DNA of 64,000 nucleotides from Streptomyces sp. S.PNR 29. GTDB taxonomy: Bacteria > Actinomycetota > Actinomycetes > Streptomycetales > Streptomycetaceae. Every line of letters starts with the position of its first letter. The stretch's first letter is position 1. The stretch covers positions 740,363 to 804,362 of the forward strand of contig NZ_JANUQM010000001.1 in NCBI RefSeq assembly GCF_030386795.1, written 5' to 3'. Below, in pieces: positions 48,559 to 56,973 of the stretch. Both the position numbers and the translations under genes were made by a program. A model generated the notes under the pieces. That model ran no database searches. It was given only the letters and a program-made list of their open reading frames with translations, and was not told where the DNA came from.

Positions 48559-51500
48559 ATGAGCGGAAGCGCGGCGCCGCGTACGCCCCGGCACAAGGCC
48601 CTGCTCATCGGCGCGAGCGAGTACGACGACCCGCGCATCCAGGACCTGCCGTTCGTCCGCGACGACCTCCAGCGGATCCGTGACGTCCTGGCCGACCGCG
48701 GGTTCCAGTCGGCGGAGATCGTCGAGAGCAAGCGCGGCATCACCCCGAACACGGTCAACGGACGGATCCGGAGCTTCCTGCGCGACGCCGGCCAGGGGGA
48801 CACGCTGCTGATCCTGCTCAGCGGGCACGGACAGCACTTCGAGGGCAAGGACTACCTGATCCCGGAGGACGCCACCTTCGATGTCGGGGTGTTCGCCGAC
48901 AGCTGCATCGAGATCGGCTGGGAGCGGGAGCTGGAGGACTCCCCCGCGGGTCATGTCGTCTTCCTCGTCGACGCCTGCCGGGAGGGCGTCGACCGGGACA
49001 GCATGGCGGCCCTGCCGGGCGTGCAGCCCTGGCCCCGCCGCAAGGTCGCCGACGCGCTGCGGCGCAAGGTGGCGTACGTCCACGCCTGCGCGGCACCCCA
49101 ACTGGCGCTGTTCGTCGGCGAGAAGGAGACCGTACGGCCGGGCTTCGACCCCGGCACGCAGCCGGGAGAGTCGTTCAGCCTCTTCTCCCGGGCCCTCGCG
49201 GACACGATCGCGGCCGACCCCCACGCCCTGCGTCTGCACGAGTTCGCACGGCGGGTCCAGCTGCGCGTCGAGGAACTGCACCACGCCTACGGCAAGAACC
49301 GCCCACCGCAGCGCGTCACCGTCGTCACGGCCACCGAAGCCACCCCCGGCGGCGAGGACTTCCCGCTGCTGCCCGGCCCCGACCGGCACACCGGGGCGCA
49401 CCCGTGGATCCGTGCCGTCGAACGGCACCCGATCTGGCAGCTCACCCCCGACGGCACCGCGCACCGGCTGCTCCAGGAGACCTGCACGGCCCTGGCGGCC
49501 CGGCTGGCCACGGCGTACGAGGGCGCGGCGCGCGCCCTGCACGGCGACCCCTGGCACGACGCGGAGCTGGCCCAGCGCACGCACGTCAGACTGGGCTTCC
49601 TCACCCGCCGACTGGCGGACGGTGTGTCCCTGTCGCCGACCGAGGCCGCGCTGGCCGTCCTGCTGCCTCTGGTGGAGCAGACCTTCTGGGCCCAGGAGGC
49701 CGCGCAGCGCGTCGGCATCCTCGGCAGCGACGTCTGCGCCCCAGGCCCCGACCACAACCGCTTCCGCAAGTTCACCCAGGGTTTCCCCCGCCTGAAGCGC
49801 CGGCTGCTCACCCTGGACCACGCGAGCGGAGCGACCGGTTCCGTGGAACGGATCCGGTGGTGGCTGTTCCACCGCTGGCTGATCCAGCAGCCGGAGCTGT
49901 ACGCGGCGGAGTCCCTCAAGTCACTTCTCGGCGAGGTGGCGAGCGCCCCCGAGCAGCCGCCGTGGGTGGCCGACGCACTCTCCGCGGACCGGCTGATGCG
50001 GCTGCTGAAGGAGCATCGCACGGCCCCCTTCTCGGTACGGCGAGCCGCGCACCCCGGGCCCCGGCCGGGCGTCGGCACGCACCACGAGGACCACGACGTC
50101 ATCGCCGCCAGCACGGGCGACGAGCACGAGGTGCGCACGCCCCTGGTCTCGGCCCTGCTCAAGGCGGCGTACGCGATGGCCGTGGACCCCGTCGACCTGC
50201 CCGAGATCGTCGTGGAGCACATCGGGATCTACGACAGCGTCGACCTCGACGCCCTCATGGTCACCGTCCGCCGCTCCGACTGGCACAGCTCGGGCGTGGG
50301 CCGCTCCCTGAACGCCGTGTGCACCCACCCGGCCGTGCAGATCGCCCTGCGGGAGCACGCCACCCGCGTGGACGCCCTGCTCCGCGAGATCAACCGCGGC
50401 GACAACCCTGCCCTGGCTCCGCTTCGTGCCCTGCCTCCCTATGCCGACGGCAGCCGGGTACGCCTCGACGGCAACACCCCCGACCAGCTCTCCGACGGCA
50501 TCCGCTTCCAGCTGGCCGAGGACCGCGTCCAGGAACTCCTCATGGGCGAACAGCTCTACGGCGACCGCGAGCTCGCCGTCCGCGAGCTGTACCAGAACGC
50601 CCTGGACGCCCTTCGCTACCGGGACTGCCGCACGCAGTACCTCCAGCGCACCCATCGCCCGACGGCCCCCTGGGAGGGGCGGATCGAGTTCGTGCAGGGC
50701 GTCGGCTCCGACGGACGCCCCTACCTGGAGTGCCGCGACAACGGCATCGGCATGGGCATCACCGAGCTCGGCAGCGTCTTCTCCCAGGGCGGGACGCGCT
50801 TCGTCGACCTGCCCGAGTACATCGAGGAACAGGTCGCCTGGAGCGAGCTCCCGGAGCCCAGGCTCCGGCTCCACCCCAACTCGCGGTTCGGCATCGGCGT
50901 GCTGAGCTACTTCATGCTCGCCGACGAGATCGTCGTCCGGACCTGCCGGATGGGGCGGGACGGCCGGCCGGGGCGGTTGTTGCAGGTGACGATCGCGGGG
51001 CCGGGGAATCTGTTCCGGGTGGAGGATCTGGGGGAGGGCATCGAGCCGGGGACGTCGGTCCGGTTGCTGTTGTCGCGGCAGGGGAAGCGGGTCTCCTGTC
51101 TGGACGCTCTGCGCCGGTTGCTGTGGGTCGCGCCGTACCGGACGTCGGTCGTGCACGGGTCACGGGAGCACACATGGGTGCCTGGGGAGCTGTCCCGGGC
51201 GGCACTTGAGATCGAGTTCTCGAAGCACGAGTCGCGCCGGCGGGGGAGGAGTCCGGTCTGCCTGGTGTCAGGCTCTCCCGACCTGTGGTGGATCGACCAC
51301 GAGGGCATCATCCTGGCGGACGGTCTGTTGACAGAGCCCGAGCGCTTCGTCTTCGGCAGAACGGTCCGGTGTCCCTACGGCATGATCGTGAACCTGCACG
51401 GTGAGCACGCGCCGGTTCTGACGGTGGACCGGAAGACGGTGCGCTCCTACGACACCGACCATCTGAGCGCGGTGGTGACGGCCGCCTTGCCGAGTCTGAC

Positions 51501-53229
51501 GCGTCCGGGGCTTCCCCTTCCCACGGTCGGCTGGCTGACGCAAGCCAGCAGGTCCGCGCTGCGGTACGGCGACGCTGTGGCGGAGCATGCGCAGTGTGCC
51601 GATCTGGAGTGGCGGCTCGGGGATGTCTCGGTACCCTTCGGCGCGGTCGGTTACTTCCTCCCCGATATCGGCCTCCTTCCGCTGGTGACAGGCGCCTACC
51701 CGGAGGGTCACCAGCCGTACGTCGCCCAGTTCTTCCGCACCATGCCGTCTTTGGTGCTGCGTTGGCGTCTGCGCGCGCTGTACCGCGCGGGAGCCGGCGG
51801 CCCGGTGTCGCTTCCGGGGACCGACCCGTCGGATGAGGTGTGCGCACGACCGTCGGATCTGTTGCTGCTGTCCAGGGAACTCCACCGGCGCCTTCCGCCC
51901 TGGGACAGGGCGTACCTCGATTGGCAGCAGCAGGACGGCCCGAGGCAGCACCCCGTGAAGGTGCTCGGCGCGCTCTTTCACTGGCGGGAACCCTCCGAGC
52001 CGCTCAGTGCGGCCGACGTCTTCGAGCTGAGCCTGTGGTCGAAGCACGCGCCCACCGAGGTCGCCGAGCGGATGACCGCTCTGGGGTACCGGGTCGAGCC
52101 TCTGTCCGGCTGCGCCGACGCCGACTGGGACGACCTTCCGCTGCTGCGGCGGGCAGGTGACTCGTCGGGCTGGCTGGTTCCCGGCTCCACCCTCTCCGCG
52201 GTCCAGGTGTGCGTCAGCGCGGCCTGGCGCTCCTGCTCCACCCGCGAGGCCGCGGAGCGCCTGCGAGAACTGGGCTTCACCGTGCCGGCGGACTACCCGG
52301 CCCGGGGCCGATGGACCGATGAGGAACGGCGCATCATCGGGCTCCTCTGGTCGTCGCACGCCGAACCACCGTCCCCGGAAGCGGCTCCCCACATCTCCCA
52401 CGCCCAGCTGACGTCAGTGGTGTTCGAGACGGACACGACCGTGCGCGATGTCACCGAATTCCTGTCCGGACTCGGCTTCCTCCTGCCCGCCGACGCCTCG
52501 GCCAGACCCGACCTGAGGGAGGACGACCGGTCGCTTCTCCTGTACAAGGGACAGGCCCCGTGGGCCGACCAGGAGGTATCGCTCTTCTACATGGCAGCCG
52601 TCGCCCAGCACCTGCACAGACCCGTCCGTGCGGTGGCGGCACGGCTGCGCGAACTCGGTTACGCGGTGGCGCCGGTCCCCGACGGCGCAGATCAGCTGCC
52701 TTCTTCCGCGGAGCTCGATCTCATCGACCTCGGTATCAGGCTGGACCGGAACCGTCCGCTGGAGCTGAGCCGGGTGGCCGACAGCGCGAGGAAGGCGGGC
52801 TTCTCCCTGCCCGAGGCCATCTCCGTGTTCTCCTCGTGGGGCTTCAGGTGCTCCGTCACAGCCGAGGCGGCCTCACATGTCGGCTACGCAGACGTTCACG
52901 ACCCCGTCGCCTTCGGCCCTGTCTCCCCCGACACCGTCCAAGCGGTGGGCGACCAGGCCGCCCCATCCCTCGCCGACCTCGGCTACGACCTCGTTCCCCC
53001 GTCCGAGGCCTGGCTCAGAGAACGCCAGTTGGAGAAGGACCTGCTCCAGGCCCTCACCACCCCGACCCTCTCTGTCCCCGCAGACCCCGATGATCCCCCG
53101 CTCTCCCTGGTGACCCTTGCCGTAGTAGCCCTGTCGACCGCCAGAACCCTCCGCGAAGTGGCCCTGAAAGCCACCGAACTCGGCATGCGCCACGAAATCG
53201 AGGACTGGTTCGCCCCCGACCCACTCTGA
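48559..53229 (+). CDS. caspase-like peptidase fused to Hsp90-type ATPase and C-terminal repeats (copy 2)
   Basis: 1556 residues from the ATG at 48559; an in-frame TTG at 48523 is less likely. It is a full-length paralogue of the upstream gene with the same order: caspase domain (RHKALLIGASEYDD, LLILLSGHGQH with His90, FLVDACREG with Cys140), helical middle, GHKL ATPase (VRELYQNALDALRYR with Glu676 and Asn680, CRDNGIGMGITEL, RFGIGVLSYFMLADEI) and repeats (MTALGYRVEP, RLRELGFTVP, LSGLGFLLP, RLRELGYAVAP, KATELGMRH). All catalytic residues are kept in both copies, so both may be active. It starts 38 bases after copy 1. Divergence is spread over the protein, with the middle and the repeats most different. 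Confidence 0.85.
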   Translation: MSGSAAPRTPRHKALLIGASEYDDPRIQDLPFVRDDLQRIRDVLADRGFQSAEIVESKRGITPNTVNGRIRSFLRDAGQGDTLLILLSGHGQHFEGKDYLIPEDATFDVGVFADSCIEIGWERELEDSPAGHVVFLVDACREGVDRDSMAALPGVQPWPRRKVADALRRKVAYVHACAAPQLALFVGEKETVRPGFDPGTQPGESFSLFSRALADTIAADPHALRLHEFARRVQLRVEELHHAYGKNRPPQRVTVVTATEATPGGEDFPLLPGPDRHTGAHPWIRAVERHPIWQLTPDGTAHRLLQETCTALAARLATAYEGAARALHGDPWHDAELAQRTHVRLGFLTRRLADGVSLSPTEAALAVLLPLVEQTFWAQEAAQRVGILGSDVCAPGPDHNRFRKFTQGFPRLKRRLLTLDHASGATGSVERIRWWLFHRWLIQQPELYAAESLKSLLGEVASAPEQPPWVADALSADRLMRLLKEHRTAPFSVRRAAHPGPRPGVGTHHEDHDVIAASTGDEHEVRTPLVSALLKAAYAMAVDPVDLPEIVVEHIGIYDSVDLDALMVTVRRSDWHSSGVGRSLNAVCTHPAVQIALREHATRVDALLREINRGDNPALAPLRALPPYADGSRVRLDGNTPDQLSDGIRFQLAEDRVQELLMGEQLYGDRELAVRELYQNALDALRYRDCRTQYLQRTHRPTAPWEGRIEFVQGVGSDGRPYLECRDNGIGMGITELGSVFSQGGTRFVDLPEYIEEQVAWSELPEPRLRLHPNSRFGIGVLSYFMLADEIVVRTCRMGRDGRPGRLLQVTIAGPGNLFRVEDLGEGIEPGTSVRLLLSRQGKRVSCLDALRRLLWVAPYRTSVVHGSREHTWVPGELSRAALEIEFSKHESRRRGRSPVCLVSGSPDLWWIDHEGIILADGLLTEPERFVFGRTVRCPYGMIVNLHGEHAPVLTVDRKTVRSYDTDHLSAVVTAALPSLTRPGLPLPTVGWLTQASRSALRYGDAVAEHAQCADLEWRLGDVSVPFGAVGYFLPDIGLLPLVTGAYPEGHQPYVAQFFRTMPSLVLRWRLRALYRAGAGGPVSLPGTDPSDEVCARPSDLLLLSRELHRRLPPWDRAYLDWQQQDGPRQHPVKVLGALFHWREPSEPLSAADVFELSLWSKHAPTEVAERMTALGYRVEPLSGCADADWDDLPLLRRAGDSSGWLVPGSTLSAVQVCVSAAWRSCSTREAAERLRELGFTVPADYPARGRWTDEERRIIGLLWSSHAEPPSPEAAPHISHAQLTSVVFETDTTVRDVTEFLSGLGFLLPADASARPDLREDDRSLLLYKGQAPWADQEVSLFYMAAVAQHLHRPVRAVAARLRELGYAVAPVPDGADQLPSSAELDLIDLGIRLDRNRPLELSRVADSARKAGFSLPEAISVFSSWGFRCSVTAEAASHVGYADVHDPVAFGPVSPDTVQAVGDQAAPSLADLGYDLVPPSEAWLRERQLEKDLLQALTTPTLSVPADPDDPPLSLVTLAVVALSTARTLREVALKATELGMRHEIEDWFAPDPL

Positions 53230-53281
53230 GCCGCTCAAAAATACGGTAGCCCCGAGCAGTTGGGCCTCATAGCCTGCCCCC

Positions 53282-54349
53282 ATGGCAGACAAGGGCGGGG
53301 ACCACGTACAGCAAGCCGTAGCAAGCGCCACAGCAGCGCTGCGGACCGTGACGGACCAGGACTGGGAAAGGGTGAACGCCAAGAACCTGGACTGGAGCTG
53401 CCGCTCGACGGCGCAGCACATGGCCGAGTGTCTGCTCGCGTACGCCGGACAGCTCACCGGACGTCCGACCGATTCCTACGTTCCCTTCGAGCTCGTGGTG
53501 GAGGACGGCACCGACAACGACGGTGTCCTCCACGTGATCGAGACGACCGGCGCCCTCCTCACCGCCGCCGTCCGCACCACCCCCCGCGAGGTCCGCGCCT
53601 TCCACCCGTACCCCTTCCGCAGTGCGAACCGTGTGGGATTCGCCGCGATGGGGGTCGCCGAGGTGCTGCTGCACACGCACGACATCGCCGAGGGGCTCGG
53701 CATCACGTACGAGCCGCCCGCCGAGCTGTGTGCGTACGTGCTCACCCGGATCTTCCCGCACGTCCAGCCCGGCCCCGATCACTGGCGCACCCTGCTGTGG
53801 GCCACGGGCCGTGGCGAGCTGCCCGGCCGTGCCCCGGTCACCGAGTGGCGCTGGTCGAACAATCTCGTCGTGCCCGCCGAACGGCTCACCCTGGAGGGGA
53901 TCACCCCGGCGGCCGCGGCCGATCTGAGCGCGGGCGGTGACGGCGGGTTCTCGTGGGTCGAGGGCGGGCCGTTCGAGGGGACGCGGGAGGCCGCCGGGAT
54001 GGTGGTCAAGGCCTATGAGTCCGGAGTGCACCGGCCGGAGTGGGGCGTGTTCGTCCTCGTCCGGCGGGAGGACGACCGCGCGGTCGGCGGCATGGGCTTC
54101 CACGGCCCCCCGGACGAGGACGGCCGGGTGGAGGTCGGCTACGACCTCGCCGAGGGCGCCCGCGGCAACGGCTACGCCACGGAAGCGCTGCGCGCGCTGT
54201 CGGCGTGGGCGCTGGCCCGGGACGACGTACGGACGGTGTGGGCCACCACCGACCGGGACAACACTCCGTCCCAGCGTGTGCTCACGCGCGCGGGCTTCAG
54301 GCCGGCCACGGAGGACGAGGAACAGCTCGGCTACGAACTGCGCGGCTGA
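53282..54349 (+). CDS. fusion of a DinB/maleylpyruvate isomerase-like domain with a GNAT acetyltransferase
   Basis: 355 residues. The N-terminal 190 residues (LDWSCRSTAQHMAECLLAYA, FAAMGVAEVLLHTHDIAEGL) are a DinB-like four-helix bundle with conserved His. The C-terminal 150 residues are a GNAT domain: VFVLVRREDDRAVGGMGFHG, VEVGYDLAEGARGNGYATEA (acetyl-CoA-binding R-G-N-G-Y-A) and LRALSAWALARDDVRTVWAT. Joining these domains would link a thiol- or metal-dependent enzyme with an N-acetyltransferase. The substrate is unknown. It is not part of the caspase unit as far as can be judged. It overlaps the DUF4031 gene by 19 bases tail-to-tail. Confidence 0.82.
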   Translation: MADKGGDHVQQAVASATAALRTVTDQDWERVNAKNLDWSCRSTAQHMAECLLAYAGQLTGRPTDSYVPFELVVEDGTDNDGVLHVIETTGALLTAAVRTTPREVRAFHPYPFRSANRVGFAAMGVAEVLLHTHDIAEGLGITYEPPAELCAYVLTRIFPHVQPGPDHWRTLLWATGRGELPGRAPVTEWRWSNNLVVPAERLTLEGITPAAAADLSAGGDGGFSWVEGGPFEGTREAAGMVVKAYESGVHRPEWGVFVLVRREDDRAVGGMGFHGPPDEDGRVEVGYDLAEGARGNGYATEALRALSAWALARDDVRTVWATTDRDNTPSQRVLTRAGFRPATEDEEQLGYELRG

Positions 54350-54609
54350 ATCCGCCCCTTCGGCCGCCGCAGACCGGAGCTGTGCAGCAGCCGCACCACC
54401 TCGCGGCTGCTGACCTCCACCGCCCCGGCCCGCACCACGTCCGCGTACCGGTGGGCGGGGATGTCGTAGTGGTCGCGTTCGAAGGCGCGGCGGGGGATGC
54501 CCAGTTCCTCGGCGAAGGCGTGCAGTTCGTCGAACGAGGCGTCGCTGACCAGGTGCGACCACATACGTCCGTGGCCCGGCCAGGTCGGCGGGTCGATGTA
54601 CACCGTCAC
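54331..54609 (-). CDS. DUF4031 protein
   Basis: 92 residues from a GTG at 54609. The sequence VTVYIDPPTWPGHGRMWSHL, then DELHAFAEELGIPRRAFERD, HYDIPAHRYADVV and EVSSREVVRLL is characteristic of DUF4031, a small nucleotidyltransferase- or hydrolase-like family with conserved Asp and His. Its GTG overlaps the TGA of the upstream gene (GTGA), so translation should be coupled. The function is unknown. Confidence 0.85.
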   Translation of the reverse strand: MTVYIDPPTWPGHGRMWSHLVSDASFDELHAFAEELGIPRRAFERDHYDIPAHRYADVVRAGAVEVSSREVVRLLHSSGLRRPKGRIQPRSS

Positions 54610-54989
54610 GACGAGGCCATGCCGCCGGTCGCCTCCCCCAGCGACCCCACCGCGGCGACCTTCACGCCCGCCTTGCCGCACACCCAGTGCGGGTCGGGCC
54701 CGAGTTCCGGCTCGACGTCCAGCGCGTGCGGGTCGCCGGAGCCGCACACCGGGCACAGGGGCCAGCGGCCCTTGCGCTCCAGCAGGGCGTCCTGCACGTC
54801 CTGGGCGACCAGCCCGGCCACGTACTGCGCGCCCTCCGGCCACTGCTCGACCCACCATCGCCGCTGAGTGACGGACTCCTCGACCAGGGACACGACGTCG
54901 GCCTCGGCGACCTGGCCGGCGACCAGGTCGGCGAGTACCAGGGCGCGGGCCGCGTGCAGGGCCTGCTCCAGGGGGCTGATGGGGTCCAT
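54606..54989 (-). CDS. small protein with putative zinc motif
   Basis: 127 residues. The first 80 are helical (PLEQALHAARALVLADLVAG, QRRWWVEQWPEGAQYVAGLV). The C-terminal part contains LCPVCGSGDPHALDVEP and WVCGKAGVKVAAV, giving three Cys and one His that could bind zinc. I do not recognise the family. It overlaps the DUF4031 gene by 4 bases and is the upstream member of the pair. The ATG at 54989 is divergent from the RpiR gene, 55 bases away. Confidence 0.7.
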   Translation of the reverse strand: MDPISPLEQALHAARALVLADLVAGQVAEADVVSLVEESVTQRRWWVEQWPEGAQYVAGLVAQDVQDALLERKGRWPLCPVCGSGDPHALDVEPELGPDPHWVCGKAGVKVAAVGSLGEATGGMASS

Positions 54990-55027
54990 GCACCCATTGT
55001 GCGCACTCTTGACCACAACGCAGAGTC

Positions 55028-55040
55028 GAAAATATCTTTC
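55028..55040. promoter_or_regulatory. GAAA-N5-TTTC imperfect palindrome before the RpiR gene
   Basis: GAAAATATCTTTC lies 4 bases before the GTG start of the RpiR-type regulator and is very AT-rich for this genome. Many RpiR/MurR-type regulators bind such inverted repeats and control their own operons. A start this close to the site suggests autorepression. This is inference from position and shape. Confidence 0.45.
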
Positions 55041-55044
55041 ATCT

Positions 55045-55956
55045 GTGACCCAGCGCCTGAAGGAAACTTTCGCAGCGAGGGGCTCGCTCCCCGCGCCCGC
55101 CGCTCTGGCGGCCAAGGTGCGCACGCTCGCCCCGTCGATGACCCGGTCCATGCAGCGGGTCGCCGAGGCCGTCGCGAACGACCCGGCCGGCTGCGCGGCC
55201 CTCACGGTCACCGGCCTCGCCGAGCTCACCGGCACCAGCGAGGCCACCGTCGTACGCACCGCCCGCCTGCTCGGCTATCCGGGCTACCGCGACCTGCGCC
55301 TGGCCCTCGCCGGCCTCGCCGCCCAGCAGCAGTCCGGCCGGGCCCCGGCCCTCACGACGGACATCGCGGTCGACGACCCGATCGCGGACGTCGTGACGAA
55401 ACTCGCCCACGACGAGCAGCAGACCCTCGCCGACACCGCCGCCGGCCTCGACACCGTCCAGCTCGGCGCGGCCGTCACCGCGGCCGCCGCCGCCCGCCGC
55501 ATCGACGTCTACGGCGTCGGCGCGTCCGGGCTGGTCGCCCAGGACCTCACCCAGAAACTGCTGCGCATAGGGCGCATAGCCCACGCACACAGCGATCCGC
55601 ACCTCGCCGTGACGAACGCCGTGCAACTGCGCGCCGGCGACGTCGCCATCGCGATCACCCATTCGGGTTCCACCGGCGATGTCATCGAGCCGCTGCGCGT
55701 CGCCTTCGAGCACGGCGCGACCACCGTCGCGATCACCGGACGGCCCGACAGCGCCGTCACCCAGTACGCCGACCACGTCCTCACCACCTCCACCGCCCGG
55801 GAGAGCGAGCTGCGCCCGGCGGCGATGTCGTCCCGCACCAGCCAGCTGCTGGTCGTGGACTGCCTGTTCGTGGGGGTGGCGCAGCGGACGTACGAGACGG
55901 CCGCGCCGGCGCTGTCGGCGTCGTACGAGGCGCTGGCGCACCGGCACCGCAGGTAG
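55045..55956 (+). CDS. MurR/RpiR-family transcriptional regulator
   Basis: 303 residues from a GTG at 55045. The N-terminal HTH has MQRVAEAVANDPAGCAALTV followed by LAELTGTSEATVVRTARLLG and YPGYRDLRLALAG. The C-terminal SIS domain follows with RIDVYGVGASGLVAQDLTQK, LLRIGRIAHAHSDPHL and VAIAITHSGSTGDVIEPLRV. SIS domains bind phosphosugars. murQ follows 45 bases later on the same strand, so the effector is probably N-acetylmuramic acid 6-phosphate and the regulator probably controls murQ and itself. Confidence 0.92.
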   Translation: MTQRLKETFAARGSLPAPAALAAKVRTLAPSMTRSMQRVAEAVANDPAGCAALTVTGLAELTGTSEATVVRTARLLGYPGYRDLRLALAGLAAQQQSGRAPALTTDIAVDDPIADVVTKLAHDEQQTLADTAAGLDTVQLGAAVTAAAAARRIDVYGVGASGLVAQDLTQKLLRIGRIAHAHSDPHLAVTNAVQLRAGDVAIAITHSGSTGDVIEPLRVAFEHGATTVAITGRPDSAVTQYADHVLTTSTARESELRPAAMSSRTSQLLVVDCLFVGVAQRTYETAAPALSASYEALAHRHRR

Positions 55957-56001
55957 CCGTACCACCGCACTCGGAAGATCACCTCAAGAGAGCCACCCGC
56001 C

Positions 56002-56937
56002 ATGACCTCCACATCCAACCCCCGCGATCTCAGAGCCGAGTTGGAGAACCTGACCACCGAGGCCTTCCGCCCCGAGCTCGCCGAGATCGACCGCCTCCCC
56101 ACCCTCGAGATCGCGCGGCTGATGAACACCGAGGACGCCACCGTGCCCGCGGCGGTCGGGCGGCGGCTGCCGGAGATCGCCGCCGCGATCGACGCCGTGG
56201 CGGCGCGCATGGCACGCGGTGGCCGGCTGGTGTACGCGGGCGCGGGCACGGCGGGCCGGCTCGGCGTGCTGGACGCCTCGGAGTGCCCGCCCACCTTCAA
56301 CACGGACCCCTCCCAGGTCGTCGGCCTCATCGCGGGCGGCCCGGACGCCATGGTCACCTCCGTCGAGGGCGCGGAGGACTCGAAGGACCTGGCGCGGGCG
56401 GACCTCGACGCGCTCCGCCTGACGACGGACGACACGGTCGTCGGCATCTCCGCCTCCGGGCGCACCCCGTACGCGGTCGGCGCGGTCGAGTACGCGCGGG
56501 AGAAGGGTGCCCTGACGGTCGGCCTGTCCTGCAACCCGGACAGCGACCTCGCGGCGGCCGCCGACCACGGCATCGAGATCGTCGTCGGCCCCGAACTGCT
56601 CACCGGCTCCACCCGCCTGAAGGCCGGCACGGCACAGAAGCTGGTCCTCAACATGCTCTCGACGATCACGATGATCCGCCTGGGCAAGACGTACGGGAAC
56701 CTGATGGTCGACGTACGCGCCTCGAACGAGAAGCTGCGCGCCCGCTCCCACCGCATCGTCGCCCTCGCCACGGGAGCGGGCGACGAGGAGATCGAACGCG
56801 CCCTGGCCGAGGCGGGCGGCGAAGTGAAGACGGCGATCCTCATCCTGCTGGCCGATGTGGACGGCCCCACGGCGACGGGACTCCTGTCCAAGGCGGACGG
56901 CCACCTCCGGGCGGCGCTCGGAGCGGTGCAGAGCTGA
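56002..56937 (+). CDS. murQ: N-acetylmuramic acid 6-phosphate etherase
   Basis: 311 residues, normal for MurQ. The SIS fold has RLVYAGAGTAGRLGVLDASE with the conserved catalytic Glu, CPPTFNTDPSQVVGLIAGG, VEGAEDSKDLARADLDAL and VVGISASGRTPYAVGAVEYA, followed by TGSTRLKAGTAQKLVLNMLS. The enzyme splits MurNAc-6-phosphate into GlcNAc-6-phosphate and D-lactate in the recycling of cell-wall sugars. The gene follows an RpiR regulator. No MurNAc transporter or kinase is in this window. Confidence 0.95.
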   Translation: MTSTSNPRDLRAELENLTTEAFRPELAEIDRLPTLEIARLMNTEDATVPAAVGRRLPEIAAAIDAVAARMARGGRLVYAGAGTAGRLGVLDASECPPTFNTDPSQVVGLIAGGPDAMVTSVEGAEDSKDLARADLDALRLTTDDTVVGISASGRTPYAVGAVEYAREKGALTVGLSCNPDSDLAAAADHGIEIVVGPELLTGSTRLKAGTAQKLVLNMLSTITMIRLGKTYGNLMVDVRASNEKLRARSHRIVALATGAGDEEIERALAEAGGEVKTAILILLADVDGPTATGLLSKADGHLRAALGAVQS

Positions 56938-56973
56938 CGGCTGCGACTCCAACTCCCCTGTTAACGTGGCCAC

